A DNA stretch of 64,000 nt. Source: Legionella_A sp963772805 (lineage in GTDB: Bacteria; Pseudomonadota; Gammaproteobacteria; Legionellales; Legionellaceae). Every line of letters begins with the position of its first letter. The stretch's first letter is position 1. Location: assembly GCA_963772805.1 (NCBI GenBank), contig CAVYYU010000003.1, positions 310,001-374,000 of the forward strand, written 5' to 3'. Position numbers and translations under genes: made by a program. The notes under the pieces were generated by a model. The model had not been told where the DNA came from. It saw only the letters and a program-made list of their open reading frames with translations, and searched no databases. Positions 1 through 7,022 of this stretch are shown here, piece after piece.

Positions 1-935
1 TCTTGCAGGTTATTTTTTAGAAACTGATTATCCGCGCTTTTATCAGTGCGTTTAATGAGAGACGCGTAATAACTGTTAATGCTTAAACGCGGTAAAGCAC
101 TTTGGTTTAACATAACTTGCCAGCGTCCATCTATTTTCTTGACGGTTAAATCAGGAGTAGTGTATTCGGTCTTGCCTGCCGAAATAATATTGCCAGGCTT
201 TGGGTTAAGATTTTGAATAATAAGTAGTATTTTATCCAACTCTATTTCACTAATTTGATACTTTTTCTTCAACTCCGGGTAGTTGTGCTGACCCAGTAGC
301 TCAATGTCTTCATTGATTATTTGTAGGGTAAGTAATAAATAGGGGGTCGTTTCAGGTAATTGTCCCAGTTGAATCAGCAACGCTTCAACCAAGTTATTTG
401 CGCCACAACCGACAGGATCAAAATGTTGAATGCGGTGTTTTACCGCTACAATCTCGTCCAAATCTAGGGGATGAGATTCACTGTTCAGACTTGCATGCAG
501 GTCTTCCAACGAAAGCGTTAATATCCCATCATTATCAATAGCATCAATGATTGCGGTAGCGATAACCCGATCCACATCGGTCATCGGAGTTAAATCTAAT
601 TGCCAGCGTAAGTGATCTTGTAAGCTAGTGGTGGTGCAATGAACGGTTTCAAAAACATAATCACTTTCGTTGAAGCTGTTGTTGTGGCTTTGTGTTGTAT
701 ACAAATTAGACCATTGAAAATCAGCAAATTCATCCTCTGTTTGTGTAGTTTGCTCAATGATGGATTTATCTTTTTCTTGCGTTTGTTCGGCCTCGAGCAA
801 GGGATTTGATTCAACTTGCTGTTGAATTTCGTGTTGCAGATCCAGGGTAGATAATTGTAGTAATCGGATTGCTTGCTGAAGTTGGGGCGTCAGTGTGAAC
901 TTCTGGGTTAAATTGAGCTGCAACAATGGTTTCAT
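1..935 (-). CDS. rpoN: RNA polymerase sigma-54 factor RpoN (C-terminus cut by window edge)
   Basis: The minus frame opens with ATG at 935 and stays open to base 1, giving about 311 residues of a protein usually near 460-480. The N-terminus MKPLLQLNLTQKFTLTPQLQ followed by QQAIRLLQLS is the glutamine/leucine-rich activator-interacting region I of sigma-54. An acidic, poorly conserved stretch follows, then the core-binding part with FDPVGCGANNLVEALLIQLG and LNPKPG. The DNA-binding HTH and RpoN box lie outside the window. Sigma-54 directs enhancer-dependent transcription, for example of flagellar or nitrogen genes. The identity is clear from the N-terminus and the FDPxG motif; only completeness is unknown. 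Confidence 0.93.
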   Translation of the reverse strand, partial: MKPLLQLNLTQKFTLTPQLQQAIRLLQLSTLDLQHEIQQQVESNPLLEAEQTQEKDKSIIEQTTQTEDEFADFQWSNLYTTQSHNNSFNESDYVFETVHCTTTSLQDHLRWQLDLTPMTDVDRVIATAIIDAIDNDGILTLSLEDLHASLNSESHPLDLDEIVAVKHRIQHFDPVGCGANNLVEALLIQLGQLPETTPYLLLTLQIINEDIELLGQHNYPELKKKYQISEIELDKILLIIQNLNPKPGNIISAGKTEYTTPDLTVKKIDGRWQVMLNQSALPRLSINSYYASLIKRTDKSADNQFLKNNLQ

Positions 936-1103
936 GCAATCCTCGTCTGTTTACACTGCTATTACTATGAGTTTAATAGATATGTGCTGATTATCCAGTG
1001 AAGAATTGATTATTTTAAAAACAAAATGAGCGATTTATATGATAAGTTTAAATTTAACAAGGGGGTTAGAGGCAGACTATGGATATTAATAATATTTAAT
1101 CGT

Positions 1104-1134
1104 TAAAAAAAAAAGGCCTCGTAAAGAGGCCTTT
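1104..1134 (-). terminator. Rho-independent terminator of rpmB-rpmG
   Basis: A perfect 9-bp stem (1112-1120 with 1126-1134, core AGGCCTC/GAGGCCT) and a 5-base loop is followed on the minus strand by a run of eight or more T (1104-1111). It lies just after the rpmG stop. Confidence 0.9.
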
Positions 1135-1140
1135 GTATAA

Positions 1141-1305
1141 TTACTTAACTTTCTTCTCTTTGAAGAGAACATGTTTGCGTACGACACGATCGTACATCAT
1201 TAATTCCATTTTTTCTGGATGATTACGCGGGTTTTTGGTAGTGGTTTTATAATAACCCGTACCTGCGGTTGATTCCATTTTAACTTTTACGGTAACAGCT
1301 GCCAC
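1141..1305 (-). CDS. rpmG: 50S ribosomal protein L33
   Basis: A 54-residue protein with the L33 pattern: VTVKVKMESTAGTGYYKTTT, KNPRNHPEKMELMMYD and a basic C-terminal end. It starts with GTG at 1305, seven bases after a Shine-Dalgarno AAGGGG; no ATG gives the full N-terminus. It is a large-subunit protein near the E site. It lies 16 bases downstream of rpmB on the same strand, the standard rpmBG operon, and is closed by the terminator at 1104-1134. It contains no cysteines, so this is the zinc-free form. Confidence 0.95.
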   Translation of the reverse strand: MAAVTVKVKMESTAGTGYYKTTTKNPRNHPEKMELMMYDRVVRKHVLFKEKKVK

Positions 1306-1321
1306 GGTTTTTCCCCTTCAA

Positions 1322-1558
1322 TTAAATTTTTTCGCCTTTGGCTCTAAGATCATCTAGAACAGCTTTAATGCCTAATTTGTCGATAATTCGTATGCCTTTA
1401 GCACTTATTTTAAGTGATACAAATCGATTTTCTTCTTCAACCCAAAATCGTTTGTGCTTGATGTTAGGCAGAAAGCGTCTTCTTGTTCTGTTGTTGGCAT
1501 GCGACACGTTATTACCAGAGATGGGCCGCTTGCCAGTAATCTGGCATACTCTTGACAT
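1322..1558 (-). CDS. rpmB: 50S ribosomal protein L28
   Basis: A 78-residue protein of exactly the usual gammaproteobacterial length. It begins MSRVCQITGKRP, followed by SGNNVSHANNRTRRRFLPN, the L28 signature. It is a structural component of the 50S subunit. First gene of rpmB-rpmG, which continues after a 16-base gap. Confidence 0.97.
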   Translation of the reverse strand: MSRVCQITGKRPISGNNVSHANNRTRRRFLPNIKHKRFWVEEENRFVSLKISAKGIRIIDKLGIKAVLDDLRAKGEKI

Positions 1559-1733
1559 GTTGTTACTCCAAATGGCTGACTTGAATTGTCATCTTTGTTT
1601 AAAATTAAGGCATTCGCTAGCGAATTGACTGAATACGAAATACAGGTTGCGTTTTATAGCAAAATTTGGCTGAAGATGCAATATTTTGATTTAAATTCTC
1701 CAGTTCACATGTCACAAAATGCACAGTAGCGGT

Positions 1734-1739
1734 TATAAT
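1734..1739 (+). promoter_or_regulatory. Possible -10 element for trmB
   Basis: A consensus TATAAT lies 29 bases before the trmB start. The region 17 bases further upstream (TCACAA) is a poor -35, so this is only a probable promoter. Confidence 0.35.
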
Positions 1740-1767
1740 CACCAAAATTTTATAATGAGCGACATCA

Positions 1768-2442
1768 ATGCAGCGAACAATTAAAAGCTTTGTACTACGA
1801 ACCGGCCGAGTGAGCAACCGCCAGCAGCAGGCTCTGGATATCTGGTTAAATGAGTATACTTTACCACAACAAGGCCAGCCCTGGTGTTTGACCACTGAAT
1901 TTGGTCGTGAGGTTGATACGATAGTCGAGATAGGGTTTGGCATGGGAACATCGCTAGTCACGATGGCGCAAGCACAACCGGAGAAAAATTTTATAGGTAT
2001 TGAAGTTCATCTTGCCGGAATAGGAAGCCTGGTTGCTGATCTGCACGATCATGCTGTCTCTAATCTGCGTATTGCTCCTTTTGATGCGGTGGAGGTATTC
2101 AAAACCTATTTAACTGATAGTACATTAGCGGGCGTGCAGATTTTCTTTCCTGATCCTTGGCCTAAAAAAAGACATAACAAACGGCGCTTGGTTCAAACTG
2201 AGTTTATTCGCCAAATCGTGAAAAAAATCAAACCGGGTGGGTTTATACACTGTGCTACTGATTGGCAAGAGTATGCCCAGCATATGTATGCCGTTCTTTC
2301 AGCAGAGCCTACATTAGTGAATCAGCAGGAGGATGGTGGGTATTCTCCCCGACCTGATGCGCGACCATTAACCAAATTTGAGCAGCGTGGTCAGCGTTTA
2401 GGGCATGGGGTATGGGATTTGATTTATATTCGAGTAAAGTAG
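1768..2442 (+). CDS. trmB: tRNA (guanine-N7-)-methyltransferase
   Basis: A 224-residue SAM-dependent methyltransferase that makes m7G46 in the variable loop of tRNAs. The SAM-binding glycine loop is EIGFGMG (about residues 52-58) with the acidic end of the next strand in GIEVH. The family hallmark FPDPWPKKRHNKRR is about residues 129-142, and ATDWQEYAQHM follows. The C-terminal TKFEQRGQRLGHGVWDL is also typical. The ATG at 1768 gives the expected length; another ATG at 1755 is out of frame. It diverges from rpmBG and appears monocistronic. Confidence 0.96.
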   Translation: MQRTIKSFVLRTGRVSNRQQQALDIWLNEYTLPQQGQPWCLTTEFGREVDTIVEIGFGMGTSLVTMAQAQPEKNFIGIEVHLAGIGSLVADLHDHAVSNLRIAPFDAVEVFKTYLTDSTLAGVQIFFPDPWPKKRHNKRRLVQTEFIRQIVKKIKPGGFIHCATDWQEYAQHMYAVLSAEPTLVNQQEDGGYSPRPDARPLTKFEQRGQRLGHGVWDLIYIRVK

Positions 2443-2504
2443 CTCAAGGCTCCTCAGTATATCCTACTAAAATGAAAATATGATTTGAAAGCGCACATGC
2501 AGTC

Positions 2505-2534
2505 GATAACCACGTTGGGTGGCTCGTGGTTATC
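2505..2534. repeat. Inverted repeat after trmB
   Basis: A perfect 10-bp inverted repeat (GATAACCACG at 2505-2514, complement at 2525-2534) has a 10-base loop. No T run follows, so it may be a Rho-type or RNA-stabilising hairpin rather than a classical terminator. Confidence 0.5.
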
Positions 2535-2586
2535 CCTATTCTATTAAATTTTAAGATAAGGACTCTAGACAGTCCCCCTTTTATCA

Positions 2587-2613
2587 CTTGCTTAAACGCA
2601 CTATACCCCCTAG
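2587..2613 (+). promoter_or_regulatory. Possible heat-shock (sigma-32-like) promoter of hflK
   Basis: CTTGCTT, about 12 bases, then CCCCCTAG resembles the sigma-32 pattern (CTTGAA ... CCCCATnT). It lies 37 bases before hflK. HflKC modulates FtsH, a heat-shock protease, so such control would make sense, but this is a motif resemblance only. Confidence 0.3.
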
Positions 2614-2649
2614 AATTCTATTTTTATTTGCAACGGCGGGGAGTCGCAC

Positions 2650-3801
2650 ATGGCGTGGAATGAGCCTGATAAAGATAAAGATCCATGGGGTGGTAAAAAC
2701 CAGCCGCCTGATCTTGATGAAGCGCTGAAGCGGTTACATGCGAAATTCAAACAAATATTTATGGGTGGTACATCTAAACCCGGTGATAATAAGTCGCCCT
2801 CTCCCTCTAAGGCTGGCAGCGGTATCCTCGCACTTATGATTTTTTTTGTTGCGTTTATTTTGTGGGCACTATCCGGTATTTTTATTGTAGATCCGGCTGA
2901 GCAAGCGGTGATTCTTCATTTCGGTAAATACGTTGAAACAGTTGGTCCTGGTCCGCATTGGATACCTCGGTTGATTTCATCAAAAGTCGTGTTGAACGTT
3001 GATCGTGTTTCTGATTATTCCTATACCGCTAATATGCTCACAGGCGATGAAAATTTGGTTTACGTCGACGTTGCTGTGAAATACCGTATTGGTGATCTGC
3101 AAGACTATTTATTTAATGTCTCCGATCCCATCGAGAGCCTGCAACAGGCGACATCGAGCGCCTTAAGGCAAGTGGTTGGCAGAACAACCTTAGATCAAAT
3201 GATCACCGAAGGACGCGAAGCCTGGGGAAATAGTGTACAAGATTCGTTGGTGAAGATTCTGGACAGCTATAAAACGGGTATCATTATTACCAGTGTATCC
3301 CCGCAGCAAGCACGCGCTCCTGAAAATGTGCAAGATGCCTTTGATGACGCCATCAAGGCGAAAGAAGATGAAGAGCGTTTTAAAGCACAAGCCCGCGCAT
3401 ATGAAGCACGTGTAGTCCCTATCGCTGAAGGCAACGTCAAACGCATTAGTGCTGAAACCCAGGCTTATTCTGAGCAGGTGGTGTTACGCGCAAAAGGTGA
3501 GTCTGCTGAGTTTTTGGAATTGCTACCTGAATATGTACGTTCACCTATAGTAACCAGCGAGCGTATGTATTTAGATGCGATGCAGCAGATACTAAGCCGT
3601 AGCAGTAAAATTATTGTTGATGGCAAGTCAGGTAACTTGCTTTATTTGCCACTGGACAAGCTTGTTTCTGCAGCGCAATTGCCGGTAAAGCAGGATGTGA
3701 GTACAAAGAATGATAGTATGCAAAATTCAGAGAGTAGTAATGTATTATTTGATGGCCGTGAGATCATCAGACCAACCGAGCATTTGGGGAGGAATGATTG
3801 A
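2650..3801 (+). CDS. hflK: FtsH modulator HflK (SPFH/band-7 membrane protein)
   Basis: A 383-residue HflK. A glycine/proline-rich cytosolic N-terminus (DPWGGKNQPPDLDEALKR) precedes one transmembrane helix at about 58-80. The SPFH domain follows, from DPAEQAVILHFGKYVETVGP, and then an alanine/glutamate-rich coiled coil (KEDEERFKAQARAYEARVVP). With HflC it forms the large periplasm-facing cage around the AAA protease FtsH and restrains degradation of membrane substrates. The stop overlaps the hflC start by one base, so the pair is translationally coupled. The order hflK-hflC-yjeT-purA is conserved in gammaproteobacteria. Confidence 0.96.
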   Translation: MAWNEPDKDKDPWGGKNQPPDLDEALKRLHAKFKQIFMGGTSKPGDNKSPSPSKAGSGILALMIFFVAFILWALSGIFIVDPAEQAVILHFGKYVETVGPGPHWIPRLISSKVVLNVDRVSDYSYTANMLTGDENLVYVDVAVKYRIGDLQDYLFNVSDPIESLQQATSSALRQVVGRTTLDQMITEGREAWGNSVQDSLVKILDSYKTGIIITSVSPQQARAPENVQDAFDDAIKAKEDEERFKAQARAYEARVVPIAEGNVKRISAETQAYSEQVVLRAKGESAEFLELLPEYVRSPIVTSERMYLDAMQQILSRSSKIIVDGKSGNLLYLPLDKLVSAAQLPVKQDVSTKNDSMQNSESSNVLFDGREIIRPTEHLGRND

Positions 3802-4715
3802 TGAATGCAATTAAAACAGTCGTGGCTGTAGTGGTTTTTGCTGTGTTAATGCTCATGGTCACCAGTGTATTTACAATTACCCAAGGCTACAATGGCATCC
3901 TGCTGCGCCTGGGAAGGCTGGTAACAGATAGTGGTACAGATAAGGTCATGGTTTTAGGGCCTGGGTTGCATGTTAAAACGCCTTTTATTGAAAGTGTACG
4001 AATCTTTGATACCCGTATACAAACGTCAGATATCAAGTCATCACGCATTGTCACAAAAGAAAAGAAAGATGTGATTGTTGATTATTATGTGAAGTGGCGT
4101 ATTGAAGATCTTTCTCGTTATTTCAAGGCAACCGGTGGTAATCAGCTCAAGGCAGAGATGTTGCTTGAGCAGCAATTGAATACATTCCTGCGTGCCCAGT
4201 TTGGTAAACGTACACTGTCTGAGGTCAATTCAGGCGGGCGCGATAATCTGATGGATATCTTGCGTGATCGGGCTGAAGAACAGGCTGGGCAATTGGGTAT
4301 ACATGTGGTCGATGTACGCATCAAAGGCATCGAGTTGCCAGATAATACCCGTAATGCTATCTATGAGCGTATGCGTGTAGACATGCAAGAAATTGCCAAT
4401 CGTCACCGCGCAGATGGCAAAGCGCAGGCGGAAGCGATTCAATCGACTGCTGATGCACAAGTAACGGTCATGCTGGCTAAGGCACAAAGTGAAGGGCAGA
4501 TAGTACGTGCCCAGGGGCAAGCGAAAGCCGCGGCAATTTATGCCCAAGCATATAATCAAAATAAAGAGTTTTTTGCGTTTTACCGTAGTTTGAAGGCCTA
4601 TGAAGCAAGTTTTAATAGTAAGCAAGATATCTTAGTGCTGGACCAAAGTAACTCATTTTTTGATTATTTTAAGCACGGTTTGCCAAAGGGCGATGGTGTT
4701 AGGGCTAAAAATTAA
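3801..4715 (+). CDS. hflC: FtsH modulator HflC (SPFH/band-7 membrane protein)
   Basis: A 304-residue partner of HflK. An N-terminal signal-anchor (about residues 5-25) leads into the SPFH domain (TQGYNGILLRLGRL, GPGLHVKTPF). The coiled coil follows (RADGKAQAEAIQSTADAQ) and then the FFAFYRSLKAYEASF region of the family. ATG 3801 is preferred over a TTG three bases upstream because the Shine-Dalgarno GGGGAGGA ends at 3792, eight bases before it, and the TGATG overlap with hflK is standard coupling. A strong hairpin terminator follows at 4734-4766. Confidence 0.96.
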   Translation: MNAIKTVVAVVVFAVLMLMVTSVFTITQGYNGILLRLGRLVTDSGTDKVMVLGPGLHVKTPFIESVRIFDTRIQTSDIKSSRIVTKEKKDVIVDYYVKWRIEDLSRYFKATGGNQLKAEMLLEQQLNTFLRAQFGKRTLSEVNSGGRDNLMDILRDRAEEQAGQLGIHVVDVRIKGIELPDNTRNAIYERMRVDMQEIANRHRADGKAQAEAIQSTADAQVTVMLAKAQSEGQIVRAQGQAKAAAIYAQAYNQNKEFFAFYRSLKAYEASFNSKQDILVLDQSNSFFDYFKHGLPKGDGVRAKN

Positions 4716-4733
4716 TTATAATTGTTTTTTTTT

Positions 4734-4766
4734 AAAAAAGGGTTAAGCGCACTTAACCCTTTTTTA
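4734..4766 (+). terminator. Intrinsic terminator after hflC
   Basis: A 14-bp perfect stem (4734-4747 with 4752-4765, core AAGGGTTAAG/CTTAACCCTT), a CGCA loop and a T-rich 3' side. It separates hflKC from yjeT-purA, so readthrough or a promoter inside hflC would be needed for the downstream pair. Confidence 0.85.
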
Positions 4767-4781
4767 TTGGAGACAATGCTG

Positions 4782-4979
4782 ATGTTAATTAATTTTCTTT
4801 CGGCGTTGGCCCTTGTTTTTGTTATTGAGGGGTTAATGCCGTTTGCAGCACCCGGGCGGTGGAAAAGATTGCTATTACAAATTATTGCTCGGGATGACAC
4901 GGTTTTACGGGTTTCGGGATTTATCAGTATGTTAATGGGAGTGATCTTACTCACCATTATTCGTCAATTTGCAGAGTAG
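4782..4979 (+). CDS. yjeT: DUF2065 small membrane protein (YjeT-like)
   Basis: A 65-residue protein of DUF2065, a short family with two hydrophobic helices and no assigned function. It matches the family pattern: a first helix with ALALVFVIEGLMPFAAPGRW, then VSGFISMLMGVILLTIIR. The start at 4782 follows the Shine-Dalgarno GGAG (4769-4772) at nine bases and gives the usual length. A longer reading from 4722 would begin upstream of the terminator stem and is unlikely. It sits between hflC and purA, its conserved position. Confidence 0.88.
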   Translation: MLINFLSALALVFVIEGLMPFAAPGRWKRLLLQIIARDDTVLRVSGFISMLMGVILLTIIRQFAE

Positions 4980-4987
4980 CGTTAATT

Positions 4988-6286
4988 ATGGGTAAAAATG
5001 TAGTTGTTGTAGGTACACAGTGGGGCGATGAAGGTAAAGGTAAGATTGTTGATTTGCTAACCCAGAATGCTCAGGTAGTTGTTCGCTTTCAGGGTGGTCA
5101 CAATGCAGGTCATACGCTTAAAATTAATGGCGAAAAGACAGTTTTACGCCTGATTCCATCAGGTATGTTGCGTACGCACGTTCAATGTTACATTGGTAAT
5201 GGTGTGGTATTGTCCCCACCGGCGTTGCTTGATGAAATAAAAGAATTGGAAAATAAAGGCATTAATGTGCGTGAGCGTTTGCATATTAGTCAGGCATGCC
5301 CACTCATTTTACCTTGCCATGTAGCCCTGGATAAGGCGCGAGAAGCGCACAAGGGTACGGCCGCTATTGGTACTACTGGCCGCGGTATCGGGCCTGCTTA
5401 TGAAGATAAGATAGCAAGACGCGCATTGAAAGTGAGCGATTTGCTGCATCCTGAGCGCTTTAAGGCAAAACTCACTGAGTTATTGCAATACCACAATTTC
5501 ATTTTAACGAATTATCACCAACAGCCCGCTGTTGATCTGCAAGCGATATTGGATGAGTCGGTGGTCTGGGCCAAAGAAATTGGCCCCATGGTAAAAGATG
5601 TTACAACGTGTTTGCACGAACATCGTAAGCACGGCGACGATATTTTGTTTGAAGGTGCGCAAGGCGTGTATCTTGATATCGATCATGGCACCTATCCGTT
5701 TGTTACTTCTTCCAATACATGCGTCGGCAGCGTCGTGAATGGTGCAGGTTTTGGTCCTCGTTATCTAGATTATGTATTGGGTATCACCAAAGCCTATACC
5801 ACCCGTGTCGGCGGCGGCCCATTCCCAACAGAGTTAACAGACGACGTTGGTAAACGATTAGCTGAGCGTGGTAATGAGTTTGGCGCGGTGACTGGACGTC
5901 CACGCCGTTGTGGCTGGTTTGATGCGGTATTGCTGCGACGGTCAATCGAACTCAATAGTTTATCTGGTTTGTGTTTAACCAAGATGGACGTTTTGGATGG
6001 TTTGGACACGATTCGTATTGCTGTAGCGTATCGCGACGTCAATGGACAACTACTTACCCGCCCGCCGCAAGCTGCAGAAGATTTTGCAGGACTTGAGCCA
6101 GTTTATGAAGATATTCCTGGATGGCAGGAGTCAACTGCTGATATGACGAAACTTTCGCAGTTGCCAGCTAATGCACTAGCCTATATCAAACGGCTTGAAG
6201 AGATATTGGAAATTCCTATCGACATGTTGTCTACGGGGCCTGAGCGTGATTCGACAATGATCCTGCGAGATCCGTTTGGCAGATAG
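4988..6286 (+). CDS. purA: Adenylosuccinate synthetase
   Basis: A 432-residue enzyme joining IMP and aspartate with GTP, the first committed step of AMP synthesis. The P-loop is GDEGKGK at residues 13-19, followed by GGHNAGHT (36-43), the IMP-binding TTGRGIGPAYEDK region, TRVGGGPFPTE, and the C-terminal STGPERDSTM with the GTP-binding residues. The length matches E. coli PurA (432). It starts eight bases after yjeT with a weak Shine-Dalgarno. It converges on sodC across an inverted repeat. Confidence 0.98.
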   Translation: MGKNVVVVGTQWGDEGKGKIVDLLTQNAQVVVRFQGGHNAGHTLKINGEKTVLRLIPSGMLRTHVQCYIGNGVVLSPPALLDEIKELENKGINVRERLHISQACPLILPCHVALDKAREAHKGTAAIGTTGRGIGPAYEDKIARRALKVSDLLHPERFKAKLTELLQYHNFILTNYHQQPAVDLQAILDESVVWAKEIGPMVKDVTTCLHEHRKHGDDILFEGAQGVYLDIDHGTYPFVTSSNTCVGSVVNGAGFGPRYLDYVLGITKAYTTRVGGGPFPTELTDDVGKRLAERGNEFGAVTGRPRRCGWFDAVLLRRSIELNSLSGLCLTKMDVLDGLDTIRIAVAYRDVNGQLLTRPPQAAEDFAGLEPVYEDIPGWQESTADMTKLSQLPANALAYIKRLEEILEIPIDMLSTGPERDSTMILRDPFGR

Positions 6287-6300
6287 TTGAAAGCCGAGAT

Positions 6301-6335
6301 CCAGGGGTTGGGGTAGTAATCATTTCAACCCCTGG
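6301..6335. terminator. Inverted repeat between convergent purA and sodC
   Basis: A perfect 10-bp inverted repeat (CCAGGGGTTG at 6301-6310, complement at 6326-6335) with a 15-base loop lies between the two convergent stops. A TTTT run comes only nine bases later. It is probably a bidirectional terminator, although not a textbook one. Confidence 0.5.
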
Positions 6336-6346
6336 CACTCGCGGTT

Positions 6347-6835
6347 TTATTTAAGAACACCACAACCTATGCGTGCTCCACCGCCCCCAAGTTTAGGGGT
6401 GTCACTGTAAGTATCTCCCCCTGCATGAATCATGACCGCCAATCCGTTCAGGTCACTCGTTTTTAAACGCGGAGCTAACGTCGGTGTGTTTGCTTGACCA
6501 TCGCTGCCTACATACAGTATGGGCAGATCACCTAAATGGCCTTCTCCATACGGACCTTGATGTGTATTGGTATTTTTCGGGTCGAAATGATCGCCTGCAT
6601 GCATTCCAACATCACCACAGTCGGCGTGTTGGTGTAAATGAAAACCATGCAGACCTGCCGGTAAACCAGTTAAATGTGGCGATATCAATAACCCATAGGA
6701 TGTATCAACAAACACGATATCGCCTAAGGATTTATTCGCATCATCGGTGGCGTTTATTGTGGCGGTAACTTGCCCGGCATTCGTCGTGGTAACACTAAGT
6801 AACGTTGACATTATGAAAGCGGTTAATTTGTTCAT
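6347..6835 (-). CDS. sodC: Periplasmic Cu/Zn superoxide dismutase
   Basis: A 162-residue SodC. A signal peptide (MNKLTAFIMSTLLSVTTTNA) precedes the mature beta-barrel. Copper ligands are in GFHLHQH (H66, H68), the zinc loop follows with DHFDPKNTNTHQGPYGEGH, and the late ligand is in MIHAGGD (H137). The arginine of the active site is in GGGARIGCG, whose cysteine pairs with ADCGD. The ATG at 6835 follows an AAGGAAAA Shine-Dalgarno; upstream in-frame codons would bury the signal peptide. It converts periplasmic superoxide, as found in pathogens facing phagocyte oxidants. Confidence 0.95.
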   Translation of the reverse strand: MNKLTAFIMSTLLSVTTTNAGQVTATINATDDANKSLGDIVFVDTSYGLLISPHLTGLPAGLHGFHLHQHADCGDVGMHAGDHFDPKNTNTHQGPYGEGHLGDLPILYVGSDGQANTPTLAPRLKTSDLNGLAVMIHAGGDTYSDTPKLGGGGARIGCGVLK

Positions 6836-7022
6836 GTCTTTTCCTTTTTTTACACAGTCCTGAATGATACTAAAGCGTAGCACCTAATTTTGTGCGGTTC
6901 TAGGTGCGTTAGTTGATCATTCACTTTACGCCTATCTGTAGGCCATATTTATCGTAACTCTCGCAATAATATCCCCAATAGCTATATACTCTTTTTTTTA
7001 AATAATACTGAAGCGAATACCC

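Noticed and set aside
4722..4781. Longer YjeT reading starting before the terminator stem
   Set aside because: It would include the terminator and give a protein about 20 residues longer than the family.
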